This document shows positions 9,038-18,010 of a DNA stretch of 64,000 nt, piece after piece (position 1 is the stretch's first letter; every line of letters starts with the position of its first letter). Origin of the DNA: Fontibacter flavus. Its GTDB lineage: Bacteria > Bacteroidota > Bacteroidia > Cytophagales > Cyclobacteriaceae. Both the position numbers and the translations under genes were made by a program. Under the pieces are notes generated by a model. The model saw only the letters and a list, made by a program, of their open reading frames with translations, ran no database searches and was not told where the DNA came from. The stretch is from contig NZ_JBHLWI010000009.1 of the NCBI RefSeq assembly GCF_042432905.1, forward strand, positions 62,001 to 126,000. Reading direction: 5' to 3'.

Positions 9038-9931
9038 TTAAACTAATTTGGAAAACTCATCTAAAGAACGGATGGGAATTGGGGATCCCATCCATTTCCC
9101 GATCATTTCGAAAATATTTTCTTTCTTTTTACCTGATTTTCTCAAAAACTGTATGGATGTTGCTCCAGATGATTTTGATAATTTTTGTTGATCTGGACCT
9201 TGTATAAGAGGATGGTGGTGAAAGGTGTTTTTAGAAAATGAATTTTTGTCTAAATGGTCAGCTAAATACACCTGAGCAAGAGTAGATCCGGCTAAATCTT
9301 TACCTCGGATGACCAAGTCAACTCCAAAATGAATGTCGTCTACTACAGATGTTAGTTGATAGGCAGGTAATCCGTCTTTTCTTTTAACGATAAAATCAGC
9401 CAAAATACCAGGGATTTTCCCGATTGTGGTACCTTCATAAAGGTTTTGATAGGAAACATCATGGTGTCGGTCTACCTTCATTCTCCATGCCACATCTTTG
9501 GTTTTGAAATCCAAGTGCCTATTTCTACAAAATCCAGTATAAAAACCATTGGGGTCCATTTTTTCAACTTTTTTACGGCTGCAATCACAGGCAAACAAAA
9601 CCTGTTTTTCCTTTAATCTTTCTAATGCTGACCTATACAGGTCAATTCTTTGCCTTTGAGAATATTGACTTTTAAAATCTTTATGATTTTTAGGACCTTG
9701 GTGATAGGGTATTTCCAAGAAATCCAAGGTGTCAAAAATATCATGGATAAACTTTTTCTTTACCCTTTCTCTGTCCATATCGTCAATCCGAAGTAGGATT
9801 TTTGCCTGATGCTTCAGGGCCAGATGATAGGTGATGATAAATGAATAAATGTTCCCCAAATGCAAATATCCACTGGGTGTAGGGGCAAATCGTGTCAGCC
9901 GGAATTTTTCTAAGGGGTCTTTGTTTTCCAT
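9038..9931 (-). CDS. gluQ: Glutamyl-Q tRNA(Asp) synthetase-like protein
   Basis: The 297-residue protein is a truncated glutamyl-tRNA synthetase without an anticodon-binding domain. The class I signatures are present: RFAPTPSGYLHLGN (HIGH-like, about residues 13-26) and LSKSSGA (KMSKS-like, about 254-260). A zinc-site pattern CDC...FYTGFC (about 113-134) matches the CxC-xn-YxxxC site of GluQ. GluQ glutamylates the queuosine base of tRNA(Asp) rather than charging tRNA. The gene is isolated, with its own 250-base upstream spacer. A non-discriminating GluRS paralogue is the main alternative, but the short length argues against it. Confidence 0.82.
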   Translation of the reverse strand: MENKDPLEKFRLTRFAPTPSGYLHLGNIYSFIITYHLALKHQAKILLRIDDMDRERVKKKFIHDIFDTLDFLEIPYHQGPKNHKDFKSQYSQRQRIDLYRSALERLKEKQVLFACDCSRKKVEKMDPNGFYTGFCRNRHLDFKTKDVAWRMKVDRHHDVSYQNLYEGTTIGKIPGILADFIVKRKDGLPAYQLTSVVDDIHFGVDLVIRGKDLAGSTLAQVYLADHLDKNSFSKNTFHHHPLIQGPDQQKLSKSSGATSIQFLRKSGKKKENIFEMIGKWMGSPIPIRSLDEFSKLV

Positions 9932-10181
9932 AAAATTATGAATGTAAAATAGTGATAATCTCTTTTATTCGAGTAACTAATTTGTCGAATTTCAAGTCGG
10001 TTTAGTTTTCAGCAAAGCACAATGGTTTTTTTATGTCTTTTCTGGAAAATTAAGAGAAACTTATACCATAGTATTACCTATTCGATTAGAAATATTGATA
10101 CTCAAATAGATTTCAGTAGCCTTTAATAATTTTTAACTCCTGCTATTTCAATTCCAACATAAGGAGATGTAATTTCGAAAA

Positions 10182-10988
10182 GTGAAAAGATTCCTCCTGC
10201 TGAGTTTATTTTTGTTTGCCTTTAGTCCGATCCAAACTTATGGACAGGCGATAACCGGTAACATCATAGATGGTCTGGACAGGAATTTTTTGGATAAAGT
10301 TTGGGTCATCAACCTCCAAAATCGGGACAGCAGTCTGACCAATGAAAGGGGCTATTTTCGGGTAAAAGGCATAAAAGGTGATAGCCTCTTGATTTCCAGA
10401 TCCTACTATATTCCCCGAAAAATTGTGATAGGCGAGGAAAGGCATATCCTAACTGAGATTTATTTAGATGCCAGGACCTTACCTCGCTTTGACTTGTATG
10501 GAGAAAGGATTACGATTCCATTTAATCCCGGGAATCTTTCCAATATGCGCTCACTCAGTGATCGTCCTGCCGGACCAGGGAAGGTGTATGCCGGCACTTC
10601 GGAGCAGAATGGTATGATGCCTGGGTTTACGATTGATAGTCCTATTTCCTATTTCATGAGATCTGAAAGACAAAAAAGACAATATGCCAGAAAGCTTGCT
10701 TTTCTTTCCCGTCAACAAGATTATTTGAACTTAATTCAATCTGATTCCGTGATGCAGGCATTGAAGCAGGAGTACAACCTTTCTGATAGGGATTTGGATG
10801 ACCTGATCATCGAGTTCAACATCAGGAATATTGATCATCAGTTTGTGGATATGAACTGGGAACAGGTTGAAAAAATGCTGAATGATTTTTTGGAGCAAAG
10901 AACAAGGTTCAGGAAAGAGGATAGCTATCAGGAAATTCCCGGGGCCTCTACTGACTTTAGAAAAAGGAAGTCCAATTCTCCTCTTTAA
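10182..10988 (+). CDS. Exported protein with a carboxypeptidase-regulatory-like (CarboxypepD_reg-type) domain
   Basis: The 268-residue protein has a signal peptide (cleavage near TYGQ). A beta-sandwich domain of the CarboxypepD_reg type follows (about residues 24-95: ITGNIIDG, then NERGYFRVKGIKGDSLLIS), the same fold that opens TonB-dependent receptors. The remaining part is charged and helical, with no known domain. The reading frame opens with GTG at 10182. An AAGGAG sequence lies 15 bases upstream, farther than usual, and no ATG is available in frame before residue 100. The role is unknown; similar proteins in the phylum are small periplasmic or outer-membrane-associated hypotheticals. A terminator follows. 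Confidence 0.72.
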   Translation: MKRFLLLSLFLFAFSPIQTYGQAITGNIIDGLDRNFLDKVWVINLQNRDSSLTNERGYFRVKGIKGDSLLISRSYYIPRKIVIGEERHILTEIYLDARTLPRFDLYGERITIPFNPGNLSNMRSLSDRPAGPGKVYAGTSEQNGMMPGFTIDSPISYFMRSERQKRQYARKLAFLSRQQDYLNLIQSDSVMQALKQEYNLSDRDLDDLIIEFNIRNIDHQFVDMNWEQVEKMLNDFLEQRTRFRKEDSYQEIPGASTDFRKRKSNSPL

Positions 10989-11018
10989 TCTTCAAAGTTT
11001 CGGGTGAGTAGTAAAAAG

Positions 11019-11046
11019 TAAAGCCATCCGAACATCGGATGGCTTT
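11019..11046 (+). terminator. Hairpin terminator after the CarboxypepD_reg-like gene
   Basis: AAGCCATCCGA / TCGGATGGCTT forms a perfect 11-base stem with a 3-base loop. The T-run is short (TTT then CAA), so it is a weaker match than the other terminators here. Confidence 0.65.
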
Positions 11047-11364
11047 CAACCTAAACAAAAGGCAAACTAACAAAAGGGGTGTAAAGCGTTAAAAATTTTC
11101 TTAATTAAATCCTCATGTAAATTAGTGCCTGGTTTTTTCTGAAGTTGCCCAAACCCGGAATCTTGGTATACAAGTTTTATCAGGAACCAGGTCTTAATGT
11201 TGTTGTCCCCATCATCTATGGAAATAGCTTTAAGTACTTATACCAAAGATAATCCTGAAATGTTGTGTATTTGGACCTGTACCGCTATTAAATGATTTTA
11301 TGTAATGATAAAGAAAAATTTATCCTTTAGTATTTGATAATAAAACAAAAGTCTGAAACATAGT
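11047..11364. other. Gene-free spacer of about 320 bases
   Basis: The spacer separates a + strand gene from a - strand gene. It is AT-rich, with no open reading frame of note and no tRNA-like fold. A loose inverted pair CCTGGTT / AACCAGG about 50 bases apart is the only structure noticed. No function is proposed. Confidence 0.4.
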
Positions 11365-11844
11365 TTAGGCTTTTCTTTTGAATGACCAGGTCACAAAGAA
11401 TCGTGCAACGACCTCACCTTGAGGGCTGGTGCCAGTGGATACCATTGTTAGTGTACCAGTATCATTGGGCTGCAATTTATCGATCAATTCATTCAACTCT
11501 TTTCCTTGATTACAGGTGAAGGTGATTTTTTGATTGGCTTTCTTGTGGTATTCTGCTTTGAAGTCCACTACCAGCATGCTGAATTTACCTTTTCCGGCCA
11601 TGGATAATTGGCAGAGGGCACCAGTACTCAATTCGGCGGCTCCTGCCATTGCTGCAAAATAGATGGATTTGAACGGATTCTGGCTCCTCCAGAAAAACGG
11701 AATCGTCACTTCACATTTCTCCAAGGAAAGACTCTTGATTTTCAGCTTCCAAAAAATTGCAGATGGGAGTTTGAAAAACATTGCCCACCAAAAAATAAAA
11801 GGATTGGTCATTCTCTTCAAATACTGTTTTGCCTGAGGGTTCAT
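11365..11844 (-). CDS. DUF4442 (hotdog-fold, thioesterase-like) protein
   Basis: From the ATG at 11844 the protein has 159 residues (MNPQAKQYLKRMTNPF...). The reading frame continues 28 codons further upstream, but that extension is not protein-like and overlaps the spacer to the divergent gene. Features typical of DUF4442 hotdog proteins are NPFKSIYFAAMAGAAELSTG (about residues 58-77), equivalent to the NxxGTxFGGAL loop of thioesterases, and the final strand VARFFVTWSFKRK. The likely activity is acyl-CoA or aryl-CoA thioester hydrolysis, though the substrate is unknown. It is divergent from the M48 lipoprotein gene, with about 98 bases between starts. Confidence 0.75.
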   Translation of the reverse strand: MNPQAKQYLKRMTNPFIFWWAMFFKLPSAIFWKLKIKSLSLEKCEVTIPFFWRSQNPFKSIYFAAMAGAAELSTGALCQLSMAGKGKFSMLVVDFKAEYHKKANQKITFTCNQGKELNELIDKLQPNDTGTLTMVSTGTSPQGEVVARFFVTWSFKRKA

Positions 11845-11942
11845 ATCTGGACGTTGGTTTTTTTTTGAAAATACTAAAAAACTGAAAACTTTTTTGAAAT
11901 GGCATCTTTTTTGGTGTATTTCGAACAAAATATGATTTAATT

Positions 11943-12749
11943 ATGTGGAAGAAATTACTCTTTTTATTGGCAGTGGGAATGGTCATTTATTCCTGTGCAA
12001 AGGTTCCAATGAGTGGCAGAACCCAGCTTGCTTTAGTCGACAATGAAGAACTGCTTCCTTTGTCTTATCAGCAGTACAATGATGTCATCAAGGAAGGCAA
12101 AATTGTTACCAATACCACTGATGGTCAAATGGTCGTCAGGGTAGGGAGAAGGATAGCCGATGCAGTGGAAAAATATATGAGGGAGAATGGATATGAAAAA
12201 GAACTTCAGGGTTTTGCATGGGAGTTCAACTTAATCCAGGAAGATATTGTCAATGCTTGGTGTATGCCGGGAGGAAAAGTGGCTTTTTATACTGGAATCA
12301 TTCCTATCTGTCAGGATGAGGCCGGTGTGGCAGTGGTCATGGGCCATGAAGTAGCGCACGCTATTGCCAATCATGGCCGTGAAAGGATGTCCAATGGCTT
12401 ACTGTTAAATGGGCTATTGGGCGGAGCTCAGGCAGCGATGGGACAAAACCCAACCTTGACCCAAAGTATTTTCCTTCAGGCATTTGGTGTAGGAGGTCAG
12501 CTGGGCATGTTGAAATTTTCCAGAAGACATGAATTGGAAGCAGATCAGCTTGGTTTGAATTTTATGGCGATGGCAGGATATGATCCAAGAGTAGCACCTG
12601 CCTTTTGGGAAAGAATGAGTGCAGGAAGTGATGGAGCTGCGCCACCTGAGTTCTTGTCCACTCACCCAGGTCCTGGAAAGAGGAAGGAAGAGTTGCAAAA
12701 GCAAATGCCACAGGCTTTGGAATATTACGAAAGAAGTCAGAAAAGATAA
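11943..12749 (+). CDS. M48 family zinc metallopeptidase, lipoprotein
   Basis: The 268-residue protein begins with a lipoprotein signal (MWKKLLFLLAVGMVIYSC, lipobox I-Y-S-C, Cys near residue 18). The zinc motif HEVAHAIANHG (HExxH, about residues 137-147) and the third-ligand motif EADQLGLNFMAMAGYDP (Glu about 199) place it in the Ste24/HtpX/LoiP-like M48 group. Such lipoproteins act in the periplasm in outer-membrane quality control. The C-terminal STHPGPGKRKEEL motif (STHP) is also typical. It is a single gene, ending at a bidirectional terminator shared with the converging exonuclease gene. Confidence 0.93.
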   Translation: MWKKLLFLLAVGMVIYSCAKVPMSGRTQLALVDNEELLPLSYQQYNDVIKEGKIVTNTTDGQMVVRVGRRIADAVEKYMRENGYEKELQGFAWEFNLIQEDIVNAWCMPGGKVAFYTGIIPICQDEAGVAVVMGHEVAHAIANHGRERMSNGLLLNGLLGGAQAAMGQNPTLTQSIFLQAFGVGGQLGMLKFSRRHELEADQLGLNFMAMAGYDPRVAPAFWERMSAGSDGAAPPEFLSTHPGPGKRKEELQKQMPQALEYYERSQKR

Positions 12750-12785
12750 GGTTGGATACTAAATAGTTTAGGATCTACAATAGAT

Positions 12786-12824
12786 AAAAAAAGACAGCTA
12801 GGATTTTCTTAGCTGTCTTTTTTT
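12786..12824. terminator. Bidirectional terminator between the M48 and exonuclease genes
   Basis: AAGACAGCTA and TAGCTGTCTT pair around an 8-to-10-base loop. A-runs and T-runs flank the stem on both sides. Confidence 0.85.
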
Positions 12825-12830
12825 AAGGAT

Positions 12831-13637
12831 TTACCTTTGATTAAAGGCCCTTAATTTGACCTGAGTAAATTTCCTTTTGGTGTCGAGCGGAAAGTCGCCC
12901 TTCATCATCCAGTCGTAGTAAGAAGGTTCTTCTTTCAGTACAGCTTCGATGGTTTTGCCTTTGTGTTTTCCAAAATTGAAGCATTCTTCACCTTTTTCAT
13001 TGAAGATAAACCTGCCGGCCAAATCCACCATTTTCTCATTGAGAATGCTGTGGATTTTTTTCATGTCATTTTCAAAGATTCCTAACTTGTTGCCCAAAAG
13101 ATCTTCTGCTTCTTCCCCGTCGTATTTTTCAATTTGAGCTTTGAAAACTTCATAAGAGGCAATGGTGTCTGCTTCTGCACTGTGGGCGTTTTCCAGGGAT
13201 TTTCCACAGTAGAATTTATAAGCGGCTGACAAATTCCTTTTTTCCATCATATGAAAAATTTTCTGGGAATCGAGGATATTTCTTTTTTCAATATCAAAAT
13301 CGATTCCGGACCTGAGAAACTCTTCCACCAACAGAGGGATATCGAATTTCAAAACATTAAAACCGGCCAAATCAGCACCTGCCAAAAATTGATGCAGTTC
13401 TTTCGATATGTCCTTAAAAGTTGGCGCATCTTTTACATCAGCATCATAGATGCCATGAATAGCAGAGGTCTCCTTTGGAATTGGAATAGTGGGGTTGATC
13501 AGACTAGTTTTAATCTCCTCATTGCCGTCAGGGTAAACTTTCAGAATGGAAATTTCTACAATTCTGTCAATTGCAATATTGGTTCCGGTAGATTCAAGAT
13601 CAAAAAAAGCAATGGGGGTTTTAAGTTTTAAATTCAT
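12831..13637 (-). CDS. DEDDh 3'-5' exonuclease (DnaQ/ExoX-like) with a C-terminal ExoX/DUF3820-type domain
   Basis: The 268-residue protein opens with the Exo I motif FFDLESTGTN (Asp and Glu, about residues 11-20). Exo II follows in LAGFNVLKFDIPLL (about 93-106) and the Exo III region in AHSAEADTIASYEV (about 151-164), giving a DEDDh active site with His151 and Asp156. After about residue 210 comes FNFGKHKGKTIEAVL then SYYDWMMKGDFP, the short domain found at the end of exonuclease X and in DUF3820 proteins. It probably degrades single-stranded or mismatched DNA 3' ends, or is a proofreading-type nuclease. It lies 2 bases downstream of the Mpl-like gene and is cotranscribed with it. Confidence 0.85.
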   Translation of the reverse strand: MNLKLKTPIAFFDLESTGTNIAIDRIVEISILKVYPDGNEEIKTSLINPTIPIPKETSAIHGIYDADVKDAPTFKDISKELHQFLAGADLAGFNVLKFDIPLLVEEFLRSGIDFDIEKRNILDSQKIFHMMEKRNLSAAYKFYCGKSLENAHSAEADTIASYEVFKAQIEKYDGEEAEDLLGNKLGIFENDMKKIHSILNEKMVDLAGRFIFNEKGEECFNFGKHKGKTIEAVLKEEPSYYDWMMKGDFPLDTKRKFTQVKLRAFNQR

Positions 13638-13639
13638 TA

Positions 13640-15010
13640 TCAGGATTTTTTGTTGATTTTAGATTGTAAAAGACTTAGATCCATGTCATCATAATTGCCT
13701 GAACTCATAAGTAGCAGATTGGTCTGCTTGTAATCCTGAGATTCCAGGAAATTTTTGAGTTTGCCAATTTCTGTAAAAAGCATCAGGTCATTTCTTTGAA
13801 AGGCATTTTGAAGCGTTTCTTCGTCCATAAGCTCCAGCTTTTTCAAAGATACGGCTTTTGGATTTAAATAAATAACGGCTACATCTGCTTGGTCAAAAGT
13901 GTTGGCATAGTTGTGCACAAAATTTTTGTTCAGCGAACTGTATGTATGCAACTCCTGAACCGCTATCAGCCGCCTTTCCGGGAATTGGGTTTTAACCGCT
14001 TCAACCGTCGCCTTCAGTTTGGATGGAGCATGTGCAAAGTCTCTGAACAGAATAGCGTCCTTTGACATTGCTAGGATTTCCTGTCTTTTGGCAGCTCCCT
14101 TAAAGCTTTGAATTGCCTGATAAAAGTCCTTTTCATCAAGGCCAAGGCTTTTACATACCTCAAGTGCTCCTTGCAGATTCTGAAGGTTATGATCCCCGAA
14201 GATGGTTACCGGTACCTTTTCATCAGATGTTTTCAGATAGGTTTTTCCTTCTTCGATTTCATAAGGATGGGCTTGATAAGGAATAAGCCTTACCCCATCT
14301 AAAGAACAGTTTTCACCTAATTCCTTTACATGTGGATCTGTTTTGCAATAAATAAATGTGCCTCCTTTTGGTGTCATATCCACCAATTGGCTAAACTGAT
14401 CTTTATAATTTTCAAAAGTCGGGAATACATTGAAATGATCCCATGCAATTCCGCTCATCAACAAAATGTGATGATGATAATGGAAAAACTTAGGTCTTCT
14501 ATCCAGTGGTGAAGTGAGGTATTCATCGCCTTCTATGATGATGACAGGTGCATCCGACAGCTTTACCATTAGATCAAACCCCTCGATCTGTGCCCCGACG
14601 AGATAATCAAAATCTTTATAATGGTACTTGAGTACATGTAAAATCATAGAAGTGATGGTTGTCTTTCCATGACTTCCTGAGATGACCACCCTTTTTTTAT
14701 CCTTGCTTTGGTTGTATATAAACTCTGGAAAAGAGTAAACAGGTATGCCCAATTCCTTGGCTTTGATGAGTTCGGGGTTATCTATCCGGGCATGCATGCC
14801 CAAAATGATCCCATCTAAGTTTTGGTGTATTTTTTCTGGAAACCAACCTTTCTGTTCCGGTAATATCCCAGCTTTGAATAGTCGGCTTTTTGAAGGTTCA
14901 TATATTTCATCATCAGAACCTGTTACTTTGTGACCTTTTTCTACCATGGAAAGAGCCAAATTATGCATAACGGCTCCACCTATGGCTATAAAATGATATT
15001 GTTTAGACAT
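13640..15010 (-). CDS. mpl: Mur ligase family protein, UDP-N-acetylmuramate:tripeptide ligase (Mpl) type
   Basis: Mpl joins recycled L-Ala-gamma-D-Glu-meso-DAP to UDP-MurNAc. The start at 15010 (MSKQYHFIAIGG) is chosen because GGAG lies 8 bases upstream and the sequence opens directly on the Rossmann strand; the frame itself begins 11 codons earlier. The ATP-binding P-loop is SGSHGKTTITSM (about residues 111-122). The central domain contains IEGDEYLTSPLDRRPKF and the Mur-ligase motif GDHNLQNLQGAL. The C-terminal domain has FRDFAHAPSKLKATVEAV, the equivalent of the Mur 'DYAHxP' motif. With 456 residues it has the normal Mpl length. MurC is the alternative, but the DFAHAPSK motif and the wider pattern fit Mpl better. 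Confidence 0.87.
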   Translation of the reverse strand: MSKQYHFIAIGGAVMHNLALSMVEKGHKVTGSDDEIYEPSKSRLFKAGILPEQKGWFPEKIHQNLDGIILGMHARIDNPELIKAKELGIPVYSFPEFIYNQSKDKKRVVISGSHGKTTITSMILHVLKYHYKDFDYLVGAQIEGFDLMVKLSDAPVIIIEGDEYLTSPLDRRPKFFHYHHHILLMSGIAWDHFNVFPTFENYKDQFSQLVDMTPKGGTFIYCKTDPHVKELGENCSLDGVRLIPYQAHPYEIEEGKTYLKTSDEKVPVTIFGDHNLQNLQGALEVCKSLGLDEKDFYQAIQSFKGAAKRQEILAMSKDAILFRDFAHAPSKLKATVEAVKTQFPERRLIAVQELHTYSSLNKNFVHNYANTFDQADVAVIYLNPKAVSLKKLELMDEETLQNAFQRNDLMLFTEIGKLKNFLESQDYKQTNLLLMSSGNYDDMDLSLLQSKINKKS

Positions 15011-15040
15011 ATCTTGCTCCAAGATTGTTAATAATAATCC

Positions 15041-15072
15041 CAAAGATATTCAAAACACAATTTTTACTTAAA
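15041..15072 (-). promoter_or_regulatory. Candidate Bacteroidota promoter for the mpl-exonuclease pair
   Basis: On the minus strand TATCTTTG (15041-15048) matches the -7 element TAnnTTTG. TTTA (15069-15072) stands 20 bases upstream in place of TTTG. The implied leader is about 25 bases long and contains the GGAG site. Confidence 0.4.
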
Positions 15073-15263
15073 TTATTGCAGATAACTTTCAGGTTTCGTG
15101 ATTTCAGTCTTGCGTCCCAATTCTTGAAAAGATAATTATTTTTAGAATTATTAAGGTTTGATTTTTGCTAGATAACAGTAAATCAATGCCTTGTCAGGCA
15201 TTGTGGATATCTCGTGAATAAATTGTTCAAAAACTATTGGCCAAAGCCTGTACATTTGTTTCT

Positions 15264-16850
15264 ATGGCAGAAAGTAAACCGAATAATCCAGGAAGAGTAA
15301 CAGGTAGGAGAAAACCTGATCTTGGATCTCCATCAGGTATGGGTAAATTGCCCCCTCAGGCAATCGATTTGGAGGAAGCAGTATTAGGAGCTTTAATGCT
15401 TGAAAAAGATGCATTGACCACAGTTGTGGATATCCTTAAGCCCGAAAGTTTTTACAAAGAATCCCATAAAGCAATTTATGGGGCTATTTTGGATCTTTTT
15501 TCCGATAGTCAGCCGATTGATTTGTTGACGGTAACCAATCAATTGAGGAAGAAGGGACAGTTGGAGTTGGCCGGTGGTGCATTTTTCATTACCGAATTGA
15601 CTTCAAAAGTATCTTCAGCAGCCAATATTGAGTTTCATGCCAGAATCATCACTGAACAGGCCATGAAGCGGGAGATGATCAGTATTGCTTCTGAAATCCA
15701 GCGTGATGCCTATGAAGAGACCACGGATGTGTTTGAATTACTCGATAAAATGGAGCAGTCACTTTTTGAGATATCCGAAAAAAATATCCGTAAAAACTAT
15801 TCAGATATGCGTTCCATTATGAAAGAAGCCATTTTGGAACTGGAGTCCAAAAAGGGACAAAAAGATGGTCTTACCGGCGTTCCAAGTGGTTTTACGGCGC
15901 TGGACAGGGTTACATCAGGATGGCAGAAGTCTGACCTGGTTATTATTGCAGCCCGCCCTGCCATGGGTAAAACAGCATTTGTTTTGTCGGTTTTGAGAAA
16001 TGCGGCAGTGGATCACGAAAAACCTGTGGCCATTTTCTCACTGGAAATGTCCTCTGTTCAGTTGGTGAACAGGTTGATATCTTCCGAAGCTGAATTGGAT
16101 TCAGAGAAAATTAAAAAGGGAAATTTAGCAGAATATGAATGGGAGCAATTGGTTCATAAAACAGCAAAGCTTTCAAAAGCACCATTGTTTGTAGATGATA
16201 CCCCTGCACTCTCAATTTTGGAATTGCGTGCAAAATGTAGGAAGCTTAAGGCTCAGCACGATATTCAGATGGTTGTAATCGATTACCTTCAGCTGATGTC
16301 AGGTGACTCCAAATCCGGTGGTGGTGGCAATAGGGAACAGGAAATTGCAAGTATTTCCAGGGCCTTGAAGAAAATCGCCAAGGAGCTCAGTATTCCGGTT
16401 ATTGCCCTGTCCCAGCTATCCAGGGCAGTAGAGACAAGGGGAGGAGATAAGCGTCCTCAGTTGTCAGATTTGAGGGAATCCGGTGCCATTGAGCAGGATG
16501 CGGATATGGTAATGTTCCTTTACAGACCTGAATATTATGGGATTACTGAAGATGAAGAAGGCAATTCGACTATGGGAGTTGGCGAAGTAATTATTGCCAA
16601 GCACAGGAATGGTTCCCTTGAGAACGTGAAGCTCAGATTTATTGGTAAGTATACCAAGTTCACGGATTTAGAAATGAATATTCCTTACAAACCCCAGGAT
16701 GCACTTTACGGAAGCAAGTTTCCTTCTGGAACTGGAGGACAGGGCTTTGAATCCGGGAATACCATCAGGCTTCAGAGTAAGGCGAACGGCAATGATTTTG
16801 ATGATCCTTTCCCAGGTGGATTGGGCAGCAATGAGCCGGCTCCATTTTGA
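15264..16850 (+). CDS. dnaB: Replicative DNA helicase DnaB
   Basis: The ring helicase unwinds DNA at the replication fork. The ATG at 15264 (MAESKPNNPG) is preferred over an in-frame TTG nine codons upstream. From there the protein has 528 residues. The N-terminal helical domain includes PQAIDLEEAVLGALML. The RecA-like C-terminal domain has Walker A ARPAMGKTAF (about residues 233-242), IFSLEMSS, Walker B VVIDYLQLM, and SQLSRAVETRGGDKRP-LSDLRESGAIEQDAD. There is no intein, which is worth noting since dnaB is a frequent insertion site. The gene is followed by an oxidoreductase gene 78 bases downstream. Confidence 0.97.
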   Translation: MAESKPNNPGRVTGRRKPDLGSPSGMGKLPPQAIDLEEAVLGALMLEKDALTTVVDILKPESFYKESHKAIYGAILDLFSDSQPIDLLTVTNQLRKKGQLELAGGAFFITELTSKVSSAANIEFHARIITEQAMKREMISIASEIQRDAYEETTDVFELLDKMEQSLFEISEKNIRKNYSDMRSIMKEAILELESKKGQKDGLTGVPSGFTALDRVTSGWQKSDLVIIAARPAMGKTAFVLSVLRNAAVDHEKPVAIFSLEMSSVQLVNRLISSEAELDSEKIKKGNLAEYEWEQLVHKTAKLSKAPLFVDDTPALSILELRAKCRKLKAQHDIQMVVIDYLQLMSGDSKSGGGGNREQEIASISRALKKIAKELSIPVIALSQLSRAVETRGGDKRPQLSDLRESGAIEQDADMVMFLYRPEYYGITEDEEGNSTMGVGEVIIAKHRNGSLENVKLRFIGKYTKFTDLEMNIPYKPQDALYGSKFPSGTGGQGFESGNTIRLQSKANGNDFDDPFPGGLGSNEPAPF

Positions 16851-16928
16851 TCAGTCTTTAGGATTATTTTGGAAAATCAAGGATGCTGGACTTTTGTGAA
16901 GGAAAGGGTCTAATTAAAAAGAACAATA

Positions 16929-17927
16929 ATGAAAGCAGTCGTTTTAAATAGAGAAACTGAAAATAAAATAGAGTTGAAAGATCTGACCCTACAGGCTTTA
17001 GGGGAAGAAGAGGTAAGAATTCAGATCAAAGCGGCAGCCTTGAACCATCGGGATGAATGGGCAAGACAAGGGCTTTATCCAAACCTGAAGGATGGTGCAG
17101 TATTTGGTTCTGATGGTGCCGGTGTGGTAGTGGAAGTTGGTGAAAATGTAGACAAAGCTTGGATAGGTAAAGATGTCGTCATCAATCCTGCTATGGACTG
17201 GGGCAATGATCCAAAAGCCCAATCAAAAGCTTTTCACATTTTGGGTATTCCTTCAAATGGAACTTTGGCTGAATTCATTCAGGTCAAAGCAGATAGGATT
17301 CATCTAAAACCTTCCCATATGAGTTGGGAAGAAGCAGCAGCACTTCCCTTGGCGGGTTTGACAGCTTTCAGGGCTTTGATGGTACAGGGAAGACTACAGC
17401 CTGGAGAAAAGGTATTGGTTACTGGTTTTGGAGGCGGAGTTGCACAATTCGCAGCACAGTTTGCTTCGGCCCATGGAGCTGAAGTGTATGTCAGCAGCAG
17501 TTCAATGGAAAAAATTAAAAGTGCTATTTCCCATGGCATCAAAGCTGGATTTAATTACAGAGATGAGGATTGGGCTATGCAGGCAATTGGAGAAGTTGGT
17601 GGATTTGACCTGGTCATTGATAGTGCGATGGGCAGCACATTAGATAATTTGATTCAGGTTTTGAATCCTGGGGGCAGGTTGGTGTTTTATGGTGCGACCA
17701 AAGGTAACCCCATGGGTTTTAATGCAAGAAAAGTATATTGGAACCAATTGAGCATTATCGGAAGCACCATGGGGACTGATGAGGATTTTGAGCGGATGCT
17801 TGATTTTGTAATTACCAAAAAAATCACACCTGTTATCGATCAGGTTTTTGAACTGAATGATGCCTTGGAGGCTTTTGAAAGGATGAAGCAAGGCCTTCAA
17901 TTAGGGAAAATAGTGATCAGGATATGA
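16929..17927 (+). CDS. Zinc-binding-type alcohol dehydrogenase / quinone oxidoreductase (MDR superfamily)
   Basis: The 332-residue medium-chain dehydrogenase has the GroES-like N-terminal domain (AAALNHRDEWARQGLYP, FGSDGAGVVVEVG) and an NAD(P)-binding Rossmann domain with VLVTGFGGGVAQFAAQFA (about residues 159-176). A later segment GGRLVFYGATKGN is typical of quinone oxidoreductases. The catalytic zinc ligands of alcohol dehydrogenases are not evident: the usual Cys at about residue 38 is replaced in NHRDEW. A zinc-independent reductase of activated alkenes or quinones is therefore likely. The substrate cannot be inferred. It may be read from the dnaB promoter or its own; no terminator was seen between them. 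Confidence 0.85.
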   Translation: MKAVVLNRETENKIELKDLTLQALGEEEVRIQIKAAALNHRDEWARQGLYPNLKDGAVFGSDGAGVVVEVGENVDKAWIGKDVVINPAMDWGNDPKAQSKAFHILGIPSNGTLAEFIQVKADRIHLKPSHMSWEEAAALPLAGLTAFRALMVQGRLQPGEKVLVTGFGGGVAQFAAQFASAHGAEVYVSSSSMEKIKSAISHGIKAGFNYRDEDWAMQAIGEVGGFDLVIDSAMGSTLDNLIQVLNPGGRLVFYGATKGNPMGFNARKVYWNQLSIIGSTMGTDEDFERMLDFVITKKITPVIDQVFELNDALEAFERMKQGLQLGKIVIRI

Positions 17928-17937
17928 AAGAATTAGA

Positions 17938-18002
17938 ATGTTTTCCGGTTCAGGTTTATGGACTTGATTTTGATTTTGCCAGAATCCCGAGCCTGAAAAC
18001 AT
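17938..18002. repeat. Imperfect inverted repeat between convergent genes
   Basis: ATGTTTTC at 17938 pairs with GAAAACAT ending at 18002, and the stem continues imperfectly inward (13 of 16 positions). A loop of about 33 bases separates the arms. It lies between the oxidoreductase gene and the converging TPR gene and may act as a weak terminator. Confidence 0.35.
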
Positions 18003-18010
18003 GATTTTTA

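Noticed and set aside
9979..9990. TTCGACAAATT before the gluQ-type gene as a further copy of the sigma-type promoter
   Set aside because: The bases 12 upstream read AAAACTAA rather than TTACATT, so only the six-base core matches.
10167..10172. ATG immediately followed by TAA after AAGGAG, upstream of the gene at 10182
   Set aside because: A start-stop pair directly abutting the Shine-Dalgarno-like bases leaves no room for initiation and is probably chance.
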